Assembly (NCBI GenBank): GCA_021639365.1
Contig: JAJXHK010000001.1
Span: 124,001 to 188,000, forward strand
Source: Collinsella aerofaciens
Lineage (GTDB): Bacteria; Actinomycetota; Coriobacteriia; Coriobacteriales; Coriobacteriaceae
Direction: 5' to 3'
DNA length: 64,000 nucleotides
The position numbers were made by a program, and so were the translations under genes. The stretch's first letter is position 1, and each line of letters begins with the position of its first letter. The notes under the pieces are model-generated. The model saw nothing but the letters and a program-made list of their open reading frames with translations, was not told the DNA's origin and did not search any database. Below are positions 55,448 to 63,574 of the stretch, in pieces.

Positions 55448-56752
55448 TTAGGCGCGCTCGGCACGCGCAAGCTCGGCAGCGACAAGCTTAACGGCCAGCA
55501 CCAGCACATCGAGCGCGGCCTCCAGGTCCTCGACCGTGGGATAGCTCGGCGCGATGCGGATGTTGGTGTCGCGCGGGTCCTTGCCATAGGGCCAGGTGGC
55601 ACCGGCCGGCGTGAGCTTGACGCCCAGGTCGGCGCAAAGCGCGGCGACCTTTTGGGCCGAGCCCTCGGGACCATCGAAGCTTACAAAGTAGCCGCCGCGG
55701 GGGTGCGTCCAGGTGGCGCAGCCCGTGTCGCCCAAGCCCTCGGTGAGCTTGCGCTCGACGGCCTCAAAGCGCGGGCGCAGGAACTCGGCATGCTTTTTCA
55801 TGTGCTCCTTGACCGCCTCGATGGTGGGAAGGAAGCGCACGTGACGCAGCTGGTTGAGCTTGTCGGCGCTGATGAGGCCGGCCTTCAGACGCTTGGAGAA
55901 CTCCGCGATAACCGCGGGGCTCGCACCGATAAAGCCGATGCCGGCGCCCGGGAAGGTGATCTTGGACGTCGAGGCAAAGGCCACCACACGGTCCTCGGTG
56001 CCCGCCGTGCGAGCAAGGTCAAAGATGTTTGCGAGCTCGTCGGTCTCGTCGTACAGGTCGTGCACGCAGTAGGCGTTGTCCCAGAAGATGCGAAAATCGG
56101 GCGCGGCCGTGGGCATCTCGACTAGGCGGCGCACGGTGTCCTCGCTAAAGGTGATGCCCGTGGGGTTGGAATACTTGGGCACGCACCAGATACCCTTGAT
56201 GGAGTCGTCGGCAGCAACCAGGTGCTCGACCTCGTCCATGTCGGGGCCGTTGTCGGTCATCGCGACGGGGACGTTCTCGATGCCCAGATCGGCGGTGATG
56301 CCAAAGTGGCGATCGTAGCCGGGAACGGGGCACAGGAACTTAACTTTCTTGCCGTCGTGCGCGGCCTCGTAGGCGTCCCAGGGCTCGCTGCCGCACGAGC
56401 CACAGCGCCAGAACATGCCGGCGATGTCATGCTCGATCAAAAGGCTCGACGAACCTAGCACGAGCGTCTGCTCGGCGGGGCAGCCCAGGAACTCCCCTGC
56501 CAACTTGCGTGCCGAGGGAATGCCCTCAAAGCAGCCGTAGTTGGAGCAGTCGACGTTGCCGTCGTGCAGATCGGCGTCGGCGTTGAGGATATCGAGCATG
56601 GGGCGCGAGATGTCCACCTGGGAGGGCGACGGCTTGCCGCGGGCCATGTCGAGCGCCAGGCCCTTGGCCTTGACCTCGGCGACCTCGGCTTTGAGCGCCT
56701 CGATGGCGGCATCGAGTTCGGTGGTTTCCATCTTCTGGTAGATCGTCTGCAT
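55448..56752 (-). CDS. class I/II aspartate-type aminotransferase
   Basis: The 434-residue PLP enzyme matches the actinobacterial aspartate aminotransferase branch: LALDMARGKPSPSQVDISRP, NYGCFEGIPSARKLAGEFLG, LCPVPGYDRHFGITADLGIE, CVPKYSNPTGITFSEDTVRR, WDNAYCVHDLYD, and the PLP lysine in ASTSKITFPGAGIGF; substrate-binding Arg occurs in NIRIAPSYP. It transfers the amino group between aspartate and 2-oxoglutarate, although other substrates are possible. It is longer than AspC-type enzymes (about 400). It may share a transcript with the STAS gene. Confidence 0.9.
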   Translation of the reverse strand: MQTIYQKMETTELDAAIEALKAEVAEVKAKGLALDMARGKPSPSQVDISRPMLDILNADADLHDGNVDCSNYGCFEGIPSARKLAGEFLGCPAEQTLVLGSSSLLIEHDIAGMFWRCGSCGSEPWDAYEAAHDGKKVKFLCPVPGYDRHFGITADLGIENVPVAMTDNGPDMDEVEHLVAADDSIKGIWCVPKYSNPTGITFSEDTVRRLVEMPTAAPDFRIFWDNAYCVHDLYDETDELANIFDLARTAGTEDRVVAFASTSKITFPGAGIGFIGASPAVIAEFSKRLKAGLISADKLNQLRHVRFLPTIEAVKEHMKKHAEFLRPRFEAVERKLTEGLGDTGCATWTHPRGGYFVSFDGPEGSAQKVAALCADLGVKLTPAGATWPYGKDPRDTNIRIAPSYPTVEDLEAALDVLVLAVKLVAAELARAERA

Positions 56753-56901
56753 GGGTGCGACCTTTCGCGAAGCGGTACGTTGCAGTTCGTCTAAGTATAG
56801 ACCGCCACCGCCGCAACGGTATGAAGCCGTGATAGATTAAGTTCATCGCAATGAATTACGAATCGCCGCGCATGGCGGCGTGGGGCGCCCAAGGAGGCAC
56901 T

Positions 56902-57156
56902 ATGGAGTACGGATCGTTTAGGGCCGAGGAATTCGGCGACCTGCAGCGCCTGGTCGACGGGCTGTTTTACGACCGCCATGCCATTGACCGCCTGGACCTG
57001 ATCGTACAGGCCGAAATCTTGGACCTGGCGCCCGATCTCATGGAAATCGTCAACCTGCTACCGCCCGGCTACTACGACCGCCAATCGCTTTGCGACCAGC
57101 TTAACTCGGCCCTAGCCGCCCACGGCTGGGGCGCCGTCTACGGAACGGTGGAATAA
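56902..57156 (+). CDS. small hypothetical protein
   Basis: AGGAGG four bases upstream supports the ATG at 56902. The 84-residue protein is helical: SFRAEEFGDLQRLVDGLFYD, RHAIDRLDLIVQAEILDLAP, DLMEIVNLLPPGYYDRQSLC, DQLNSALAAHGWGAVYG. No family is recognised. Its conserved-looking composition and good ribosome site argue for a real gene. It is divergent from the aminotransferase gene and followed by a repeat element. It could be a small regulatory or adaptor protein; no function is proposed. Confidence 0.75.
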   Translation: MEYGSFRAEEFGDLQRLVDGLFYDRHAIDRLDLIVQAEILDLAPDLMEIVNLLPPGYYDRQSLCDQLNSALAAHGWGAVYGTVE

Positions 57157-57217
57157 GCCTCGAGGCCGGCGATTTGGCCCGCTTCCCGACCTTGGCGAGG
57201 CTTGTTTTAGGGCTTGT

Positions 57218-57443
57218 GGCCAAAAAAGGGCAAATATGAGTACTGTTACCTTTTTAGTAGCAGCGATTCTTGGTCGAAATCGGCAAAACTCGACTTGAAA
57301 CTTCCTAATCACCGTCAGCTAGCGCCAAATTGGAAGTCGATGGTCACTCATTAACGTACAGTTCTTATAACTTTGTTCATTATTTTCCGCACCTAAAATG
57401 ATACGCCGTTTGTGACAGTACTCACAAACGGCGTTTTTTGACC
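57218..57443. repeat. MITE-like element, copy 2
   Basis: The left end GGCCAAAAAAGGGCAAATAT followed by GAGTACTGTTAC matches copy 1 at 42646. The right end, read on the minus strand, starts GGTCAAAAAACG and has GTGAGTACTGTCAC. An inner palindrome (CGCCGTTTGTGA/TCACAAACGGCG) lies at the right end. The interior differs from copy 1. It fills most of the 57157-57529 gap, which contains no other feature. Confidence 0.7.
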
Positions 57444-57529
57444 ACTGGCGTGTCTGGCAGGCGGCAAGCACCGCCCGAATCCGCATTTCGAACGCGCCCG
57501 AATCGGTTCTGGAGCCGGTTTTCGCGCTC

Positions 57530-58888
57530 TTACTCGTCTTTGGGCGCGGGGTGCTTGCAGACCACGCTCATGTAGATCATGCCGAGCACGGCAGCGGTGA
57601 CCGAACCGGCGAGAATAGCGGCCTTGGCAGCCAGAACCTCAAACTGGGCCGTCGGGAAGGCGAGGCCGCTGATGAGGATCGACATGGTAAAGCCGATACC
57701 GCCCAGAATGCCCACGCCGGCAATCATGTGCCAGTTGACATTGTGCGGCAGCTCGCAGGCCTTAAGCTTAACCAGGGCAAACGTCATACCAAAGATGCCG
57801 ATCGGCTTGCCCAGCAGCATGCCAAAGTACACGCCGAGCGTCACCGGATCGGTGAGCAGCGTGCTCATGTCCACGCCCACTAGGCGAACCTGCGCGTTCA
57901 CGAACGCAAAGATCGGCAGGATCACAAAGTTGACCGGCGTTGAGATCAGACGCTCCATGCGGATAAGCGGCGGGGTCACGCGGTGCATGACGCGCTCGAC
58001 CTTGGTGGTCGAGACGGTAAAGTCATGCTGGCCCAGGATGTGTGCCTCGTCGTCGTAGCGGTCATCGAGCAGCGGCAGGCACTCGCCCAACCAATCGGTG
58101 AGGCTATCGAGCTTGACGCCGCACTTGGCCGGGATGGTAAAGGCCAAGATGACGCCAGCAAGCGTGGCATGTACGCCGCTCTTGAACATGCAGAACCACA
58201 GCAGCAGGCCCAGCACCGAGTACGGGGCAAGGCGGTAATGCTGCGTCTTGTTGAGCCACACGAGCGCGCAGGTCACAAGCGCGGCGGCGCCCAACCAAAA
58301 CGGATTGGGGCTCTGACCGTAGAAAATGGCGATGGCGGCGATGGAAATCAGATCGTCGGCAATAGCGAGCGTCGAGAAGAACACGCGCACGCCGTTGGGC
58401 ACGCGGTTGCCCAAAAGCGACAGCACGCCCAGCGCAAAGGCAATATCGGTTGCCATGGGGATGGCCCAACCGTTGCGGGCGCCGGCATGGTTAAAAATGA
58501 GGTAGATGCAGGCGGGAACGACGACGCCGCCCACGGCTGCCAGCATGGGAAGCATGGCCTGACGCGGATTCTTGAGCTCGCCGACCGTCATCTCGTACTT
58601 AAGCTCAATGCCCACCAACAAAAAGAAAATCGCCATGAGGAAGTCGTTGACGAAAAGCTCAACGGTGAGACCGGCCGTAAGGTTGCCCAGACCCACATAC
58701 AGCGGGGTCTCCAAAAAGTGATGGATGGCCTCGTAGGCATCGGTGTTGGCGCAGATGACGGCGGCGATGGCGGCGAAGACCATGACGGCGGCGGAAATCG
58801 TGCCGTTCTCGGCGATGCGCTCCCAAATGTCGTGACGTTCAAAGCGCTTGCGCTCACGAACGTTGAACAGCTGCTCAGTTGCTGCCAT
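57530..58888 (-). CDS. nhaA: Na+/H+ antiporter NhaA
   Basis: The 452-residue membrane protein has the NhaA signature: FFLLVGIELKYEMTVGELKN, AIPMATDIAFALGVLSLLGN (with Asp equivalent to Asp133), FFSTLAIADDLISIAAIAIF (the paired Asp of the ion site) and SGVHATLAGVILAF. It exchanges Na+ for protons and supports pH and salt homeostasis. A hydrophilic insertion near 285-305 (LDDRYDDEAHILGQHDFTVS) makes it longer than E. coli NhaA (388), as in other high-GC Gram-positives. It is monocistronic. It starts at ATG 58888 with a good GGAG-type site. Confidence 0.95.
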   Translation of the reverse strand: MAATEQLFNVRERKRFERHDIWERIAENGTISAAVMVFAAIAAVICANTDAYEAIHHFLETPLYVGLGNLTAGLTVELFVNDFLMAIFFLLVGIELKYEMTVGELKNPRQAMLPMLAAVGGVVVPACIYLIFNHAGARNGWAIPMATDIAFALGVLSLLGNRVPNGVRVFFSTLAIADDLISIAAIAIFYGQSPNPFWLGAAALVTCALVWLNKTQHYRLAPYSVLGLLLWFCMFKSGVHATLAGVILAFTIPAKCGVKLDSLTDWLGECLPLLDDRYDDEAHILGQHDFTVSTTKVERVMHRVTPPLIRMERLISTPVNFVILPIFAFVNAQVRLVGVDMSTLLTDPVTLGVYFGMLLGKPIGIFGMTFALVKLKACELPHNVNWHMIAGVGILGGIGFTMSILISGLAFPTAQFEVLAAKAAILAGSVTAAVLGMIYMSVVCKHPAPKDE

Positions 58889-59096
58889 GGGCGGCTCCTT
58901 TCACGGGAAAGTTCCCGTCTTAAAAAAGCACGGCCCGCCCAAGTGGCGGCGCCGCGCTCTAACGTATTACGCTTGCATCTAGCCTACCCTGCACGACAAG
59001 CACGCAGGCGTGGCCGAAAAGCGGAACCACAGGTTGAACATTATTTGCTCAACGGCACGGGCGCGCCTGCCCAAGAGACGATGCGGCGCCGTGCAC

Positions 59097-59135
59097 AAAA
59101 AACGACCGGAGCGCGGGGCGTCCGCGATCCGGTCG
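59097..59135 (-). terminator. terminator of ppaC
   Basis: CGACCGGA (59103-59110) pairs with TCCGGTCG (59128-59135), and the minus strand continues into TTTTTT (59102-59097). It lies 21 bp after the ppaC stop. Confidence 0.92.
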
Positions 59136-59155
59136 TGGCGTTCGGTCAACTAAAC

Positions 59156-60079
59156 CTAGCAGGCGGCCATGATGGGGGCAGCGACCTGCTTCTTACGGGA
59201 GAGGACGCCCGGCATCCAGACGCCGTCGTGCTCGTCGGCAATGCCCAGGCCCTTCTGAGCGGCCTCGGTCTCGCCCTCGAGCAGGACCTGCGAGCCCTCC
59301 TCCATGATGTCGGTGATGCACAGGACGATGCCGTCGGCACCCTTCTCGGCGGCGTAGGCGCGCATGGCCTCGCGGATCTCGTCGATCATGCCGAGTGCGC
59401 GACTCTTGTCGACGGTCTCGTACTGGCCGATGAGCAGCTTCTTGCCAGCGGGCTCGAACATCTTGATGTCGTTGCCGACCATCTCGGCTGCGGTGAAGGA
59501 GCCGGACGGACGGGTGAGGAAGACCTCCATGCCAAACTTGACCGGGTCGACGCCCACCTGCTCGCCGAGCTTGGCGGCAACGGCGCGGTCGACATCGGTG
59601 GTGGTGGGGCTCTTGAGCATGAGCGTGTCGGTCATCATGGCCGAGAGCAGCAGCTTGGCCTGAACGTCGGAAAGTTCAACGCCGAGCACGCCGGCGAGCT
59701 TGGTGACGATGGTGCAGCTGGAGCCCCAGGGCAGGCAGATGTAGTGCAGCGGGCCGGCGGTCTCGAAGTCGCCGATGCGGTGATGATCGACGACACCAAA
59801 GACCGTGGCGTCCTTAAGACCGGCAACGGACTGGGCAGACTCGTTGTGGTCGGTGAGAACGACGAGCTGACCGGCCTCAACGGACTCGATCACGCGGGGC
59901 TCGGCAATGCCGGCGTCGGCAAGCAGCTTGGCGGACTCGGCCGGAAGCTGGCCCAGAGCGCAAGCCTCGTAGGTGTTGCCGGCATACTCAACCTGATTGA
60001 GCAGCTGGGACAGGACGACGGCGCTCATGATGGCGTCGTTATCGGGGTTCTGGTGACCAAAGACAAGAACGTTTGCCAT
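59156..60079 (-). CDS. ppaC: manganese-dependent inorganic pyrophosphatase (family II)
   Basis: The 307-residue DHH-superfamily enzyme has VFGHQNPDNDAIMSAVVLSQ (metal ligands), VLTDHNESAQS, VVDHHRIGDFETAGPLHYI and the C-terminal substrate-binding motif SRKKQVAAPI. It hydrolyses pyrophosphate to phosphate in the cytoplasm, typically with Mn2+ or Co2+. No CBS/DRTGG regulatory insertion is present, so it is the short, unregulated form. It is monocistronic with a strong terminator. Confidence 0.96.
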   Translation of the reverse strand: MANVLVFGHQNPDNDAIMSAVVLSQLLNQVEYAGNTYEACALGQLPAESAKLLADAGIAEPRVIESVEAGQLVVLTDHNESAQSVAGLKDATVFGVVDHHRIGDFETAGPLHYICLPWGSSCTIVTKLAGVLGVELSDVQAKLLLSAMMTDTLMLKSPTTTDVDRAVAAKLGEQVGVDPVKFGMEVFLTRPSGSFTAAEMVGNDIKMFEPAGKKLLIGQYETVDKSRALGMIDEIREAMRAYAAEKGADGIVLCITDIMEEGSQVLLEGETEAAQKGLGIADEHDGVWMPGVLSRKKQVAAPIMAAC

Positions 60080-60202
60080 GGATATCCTCCACTTGATATG
60101 TGTACTTGGACGTAGCTATGGTAGCACGCCGATGCCGAGCCTTCGCAGACGGAAGGGGCACGGCATATTTTGGGGCAGGCACGGAGGCCAAGGCTGTCCC
60201 TT

Positions 60203-60221
60203 TTGCACCATGTTGGTGCAA
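60203..60221. other. small palindrome between glk and ppaC
   Basis: TTGCACCA-TGT-TGGTGCAA is a perfect 8-bp-arm palindrome, and TTGCACCA occurs again at 60237-60244, next to the glk stop. It may be an operator for ppaC or a decayed repeat. No T-run follows. Confidence 0.4.
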
Positions 60222-60245
60222 AGCAACCTGACTCCCTTGCACCAG

Positions 60246-61199
60246 CTATTTACCGGCGGCGCGCAGAGCTACGTAGGCGGCACCGATGATGCCGGCGTCG
60301 TTGCCGAGCGAGGCGACCTTAATGGGCGTCTCGCGCGAAGCAGAAAGCGCGTACTGCTTAAAGTGCTCGCGGACCTTGTCGAGGTAGACATCGGCCGAAG
60401 CGGACGCGCCGCCACCGATCAGGAACATCTCGGGATCGACCACGTTGGCAATAAGCGCCAGGGCGCGGCCGAGATAGTCGGCCATGGTATCGGCCGCGGC
60501 AAGCGCGAGCTTGTCGCCCTCGCGGCAGGCCTGGAACACGTCCTTGGAATCAGAAGGACCGGTGAGCTCGATGGGCTCGACGCCCGCCTTCTTGCACTCG
60601 GCAAGGTAGTTACTCACCACGCCGGTGGCGCTGGAATACTGCTCCAGATGGCCATGGCCGCCACAGCCGCAGGTGCGCTCCTCAGCCGGGTTCAGGCACA
60701 TGTGGCCAATCTCGCCGCCGGCACCCACAACGCCCGACACCACGTCGCCGTTGACGATAACGCCGCCACCCACGCCGGTACCAATGGTGACCATCACCAC
60801 GTTCTGTACGCCCTTGGCAGAGCCGAGCCAGGCCTCGCCCATGGCAGCGGCGTTGGCATCGTTCTCGTATTTAACAACCGCGTCGGGGCAGTGCTCCTGA
60901 ATGGCGACTCTTAGCTCGGGCAGGTTAATGGCAATGTTGGCCTTGACCTTGGCATCGCCCGATGCCGGGATGGGACACGGAACGGCCAGGCCAATACCCG
61001 CCACAAAGGCACGCGGAATCTGGGCCTTGGCGACCACCTGGTCGATAGCCTCGGTCACCGCGGCAAAGCCCGCGGCGTCAACGATAGGCGGCGTGGGCAC
61101 GCTGGCCTTGGCCAGCAGGTTACCGTCCTCGTCGAACAGGCCCTCCTTAACCGAAGTGCCGCCGACGTCGATGCCGATGTAATACTGCTTAGGTTCCAT
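60246..61199 (-). CDS. glk: ROK-family glucokinase
   Basis: The ATG at 61199 is chosen because homology starts with YYIGIDVGGTSVKEGLFDED (phosphate loop). The 317-residue protein has YENDANAAAMGEAWLG with the catalytic Asp, VTIGTGVGGGVIVNG, EIGHMCLNPAEERTCGCGGH and GHLEQYSS. It phosphorylates glucose with ATP. The ROK zinc motif CxCGxxGC is changed to CGCGGHGH, with His in place of the third Cys, which can still be a zinc ligand. It is divergent from the gntR gene at 61540. Other ROK hexokinases (for example N-acetylhexosamine kinases) are alternatives, but the overall pattern favours glucokinase. Confidence 0.88.
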   Translation of the reverse strand: MEPKQYYIGIDVGGTSVKEGLFDEDGNLLAKASVPTPPIVDAAGFAAVTEAIDQVVAKAQIPRAFVAGIGLAVPCPIPASGDAKVKANIAINLPELRVAIQEHCPDAVVKYENDANAAAMGEAWLGSAKGVQNVVMVTIGTGVGGGVIVNGDVVSGVVGAGGEIGHMCLNPAEERTCGCGGHGHLEQYSSATGVVSNYLAECKKAGVEPIELTGPSDSKDVFQACREGDKLALAAADTMADYLGRALALIANVVDPEMFLIGGGASASADVYLDKVREHFKQYALSASRETPIKVASLGNDAGIIGAAYVALRAAGK

Positions 61200-61254
61200 G
61201 GGAGCCCGCCTTTCTCGTTTAAACATTGCCTGTATGGTACCGCTCCCAAGGCAA

Positions 61255-61294
61255 AAACCTGCCAAAAAGGGGCAGGTTTGTCTTGGCAGGTTTT
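61255..61294. promoter_or_regulatory. inverted/direct AAACCTGCC repeats upstream of glk
   Basis: AAACCTGCC (61255-61263) pairs with GGCAGGTTT (61271-61279), and GGCAGGTTTT recurs at 61285. They lie 56-95 bp upstream of glk in the divergent glk-gntR gap (61200-61539). That gap also holds an imperfect hairpin with a T-run near 61412-61442 and TTGACT near 61494, and no gene. They may be operators or a leader hairpin. Confidence 0.5.
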
Positions 61295-61539
61295 ATCTGT
61301 GAAAACGCAGGGCATGGAATTTGGTTCGTTGGGCGGTAAAACGGCTCAACCCCATCCTCGAGTCGATCAATTTGCTCAATACCACATTATTCGAATGCAT
61401 ATTCATTTAGAACGCTCTAGTTTTTAAAGAGAAGCGTTTTTTAATTAAACCTTTCTCGAACTTTTCAAAAACGCAATAGGGATGCTTAGGTGTTGACTAT
61501 ACTTTCTTCTGTACTCAATCAAGCCGGAAAGGAGGTTCC

Positions 61540-62259
61540 ATGATTCCCAAATACGAGGCGATAGCTGCAGATATCCGTCGAAGCATCGAGGACGGCTCCC
61601 TTAAGCCGGGCGATAAACTGCCCACCGTCGTAGAGTTTTGCGAGCTGTATAGCGTTTCCAAGATCACCGTCAAGCGCGCGATCGAGCAGATCACCGAGGA
61701 AGGTCTTGTTACCAGCCGTCGCGGGTCGGGCACCTACGTTAAGGACACGGCGGGTCTTCCCGACCAGGCGTTTTTCCAGGGCAAAAACGACCGCGCCCAG
61801 GGCTTTTCGTATGAGCACCGCGGGGAGAAGGTGACCTCGGTGGTCTACGATTTCTCGATTGTCAATCCACCGGCGGACGTCGCAAGTCAGCTGGGAATTG
61901 CCGAGGACGACTTTGCCTATCACATCGTGCGCGTGCGCCAGGTCGACGAGAAGCCCATCGTCATCGAGTACACCTACATGCCTCTCGAGCTGATACCGGG
62001 CCTTAAAAAGAAGGACCTGTACGGATCGGTCTATAGCTTTATCCGCGAGCAATGCGGGTTGAAGATTTCGAGCTTCCACCGCACCATCCGCGCTGTGGCG
62101 GCAACCGAGGAAGAAGCTGAGCGCCTGGACGCCAAGCTCGGCGCTCCCCTGCTCGAACTCAACCAGATTGGCTTCTTGGATAGCGGCAACGCCTTTGAGT
62201 ACTCGATTTCGCGCAACGTTGGCGACCGCTTTGAGCTGCACAACGTAACGTTGGCATAG
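61540..62259 (+). CDS. GntR/HutC-family transcriptional regulator
   Basis: The 239-residue protein has an N-terminal winged helix (MIPKYEAIAADIRRSIEDGS, KPGDKLPTVVEFCELYSVSK, ITVKRAIEQITEEGLV, SRRGSGTYV) and a UbiC-type effector domain (about 80-239) with VYDFSIVNPPADVASQLGI, YHIVRVRQVDEKPIVIEYTY and NAFEYSISRNVGDRF. AAAGGAGG precedes the ATG. It is followed by manA (75 bp) and divergent from glk, so it may control hexose-phosphate metabolism. The effector is unknown. It is a different branch from the GntR at 28752-29483. Confidence 0.9.
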   Translation: MIPKYEAIAADIRRSIEDGSLKPGDKLPTVVEFCELYSVSKITVKRAIEQITEEGLVTSRRGSGTYVKDTAGLPDQAFFQGKNDRAQGFSYEHRGEKVTSVVYDFSIVNPPADVASQLGIAEDDFAYHIVRVRQVDEKPIVIEYTYMPLELIPGLKKKDLYGSVYSFIREQCGLKISSFHRTIRAVAATEEEAERLDAKLGAPLLELNQIGFLDSGNAFEYSISRNVGDRFELHNVTLA

Positions 62260-62334
62260 GTTTTTGTAGTCATGCGGGCGCTCGTTATGACTCGATTAGA
62301 GCGGGCGGCCGCGCAACACCATGGGAGTATGAAC

Positions 62335-63267
62335 ATGTCCGATTTGATTAAACTGACGCCGATTTTCCACGAGAAGATCTGGGGCGGCCGCCAGCTCGAA
62401 ACCGTATTTGGTTACGACATTCCCGAGGGTCCCATCGGTGAGTGCTGGGCCATCTCGGCACACCCCAACGGCGACTGCCAGATCGCTGAGGGCCCGTATG
62501 CCGGCCACACGCTGTCGTGGCTGTGGGCCGAGCACCGCGAGCTCTTTGACAACTGCGAGGGCAAGGAGTTCCCGCTGCTCATTAAGATCCTGGACGCCAA
62601 GGACGACCTTTCGATCCAGATTCACCCCAACGACGAGTACGCCGCCGAGCACGAGAACGGTAGCTTGGGCAAAACCGAGTGCTGGTATGTGCTGGACTGC
62701 GAATCCGACGCCACGATCATCGTCGGCCAGCGTGCGCATGACCGCGCCGAAGCCGCGCAGATGATCGAGGAAGGCCGTTGGGACGATATGCTCAACGTGC
62801 TGCCGATCCACAAGGGCGACTTTTTCCAGATTGATTCCGGTACCGTGCATGCAATCAAGACCGGCACGCTCATTTTGGAGACGCAGCAGTCGAGCGACGT
62901 GACGTATCGCCTGTACGACTACGACCGCCCCGGCACCGACGGCAAGCTGCGCCCACTGCACATTGAGCAGAGCCTCGATTGCATCGACTTTAACGCACAG
63001 GCTCCGACCGGCGGCACGGTGACCGCGCCCGAGGTCGATGGCGTGACCGAACTCGAGTCCAACCCCTGCTACACCGTCGATCGCGTGCGCGTCGACGGCA
63101 GCAAGACCCTCGACCAGCGCTGGCCCTTCATGTGCCTGTCGGTCATCGACGGCGAAGGCACCGTCTGCGGCGACCCCGTCCACAAGGGAAGCCACCTGCT
63201 GGCACCCAGTACCGTCAGCTCAATTGACCTCAAAGGCAAGATGGAACTGATCATCAGCCACCTGTAA
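62335..63267 (+). CDS. manA: mannose-6-phosphate isomerase, class I
   Basis: ATG at 62335 has GGGAG at 7 bases; an ATG two codons earlier is too close to it. The 310-residue protein has LTPIFHEKIWGGRQLETVFG, IGECWAISAHPNGDCQI, FPLLIKILDAKDDLSIQIHP with the zinc ligands, GKTECWYVLDC, and DFFQIDSGTVHAIKTGTLIL and TQQSSDVTYRLYDYDRPG. It interconverts mannose-6-phosphate and fructose-6-phosphate. It is of the short Bacillus-type class (about 315). It follows the gntR gene on the same strand and probably forms an operon with it. Confidence 0.95.
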   Translation: MSDLIKLTPIFHEKIWGGRQLETVFGYDIPEGPIGECWAISAHPNGDCQIAEGPYAGHTLSWLWAEHRELFDNCEGKEFPLLIKILDAKDDLSIQIHPNDEYAAEHENGSLGKTECWYVLDCESDATIIVGQRAHDRAEAAQMIEEGRWDDMLNVLPIHKGDFFQIDSGTVHAIKTGTLILETQQSSDVTYRLYDYDRPGTDGKLRPLHIEQSLDCIDFNAQAPTGGTVTAPEVDGVTELESNPCYTVDRVRVDGSKTLDQRWPFMCLSVIDGEGTVCGDPVHKGSHLLAPSTVSSIDLKGKMELIISHL

Positions 63268-63321
63268 GCTACCGGTCCCCGAGCGCTCGCCGGCTAGTAA
63301 CGACAATCAAAAAGCAACAAG

Positions 63322-63352
63322 GGGGTCCCCGGTTCACCAACGGGGGAGCCCC
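63322..63352 (-). terminator. hairpin in the manA-pcrA gap
   Basis: GGGGTCCCCG (63322-63331) pairs with CGGGGGAGCCCC (63341-63352) with a bulge. On the minus strand it is followed by CTTGTTGCTTTTTG, so it fits a terminator for transcripts from pcrA. Confidence 0.55.
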
Positions 63353-63437
63353 TGCTCATATCTATATATCAGCCCACCCGGCTCTCCAGACCAAAAAGGG
63401 AACGAGCAGAGCGACGTTCGCAAGCAACGTTGCCTGA

Positions 63438-63567
63438 GGACCTGGGCGGGCGTATGGGGCAACATCGATCGCGAGTTCCGCACGCAAAGGAGGCCACTTA
63501 ATGTGGCCTCCGTCTTGCGCAGGACTGCCCGAGCAGGCGATGTTGCCCCATACGCCCGCCCAGGTCC
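63438..63567. repeat. large palindrome with perfect 30-bp arms
   Basis: The bases at 63438-63467 and 63538-63567 are exact reverse complements. Nested inside is GGAGGCCAC-TTAAT-GTGGCCTCC (63489-63511). The element sits 8 bp from the pcrA stop in the 63268-63574 convergent gap, which contains no gene. Confidence 0.85.
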
Positions 63568-63574
63568 GCCGGGA

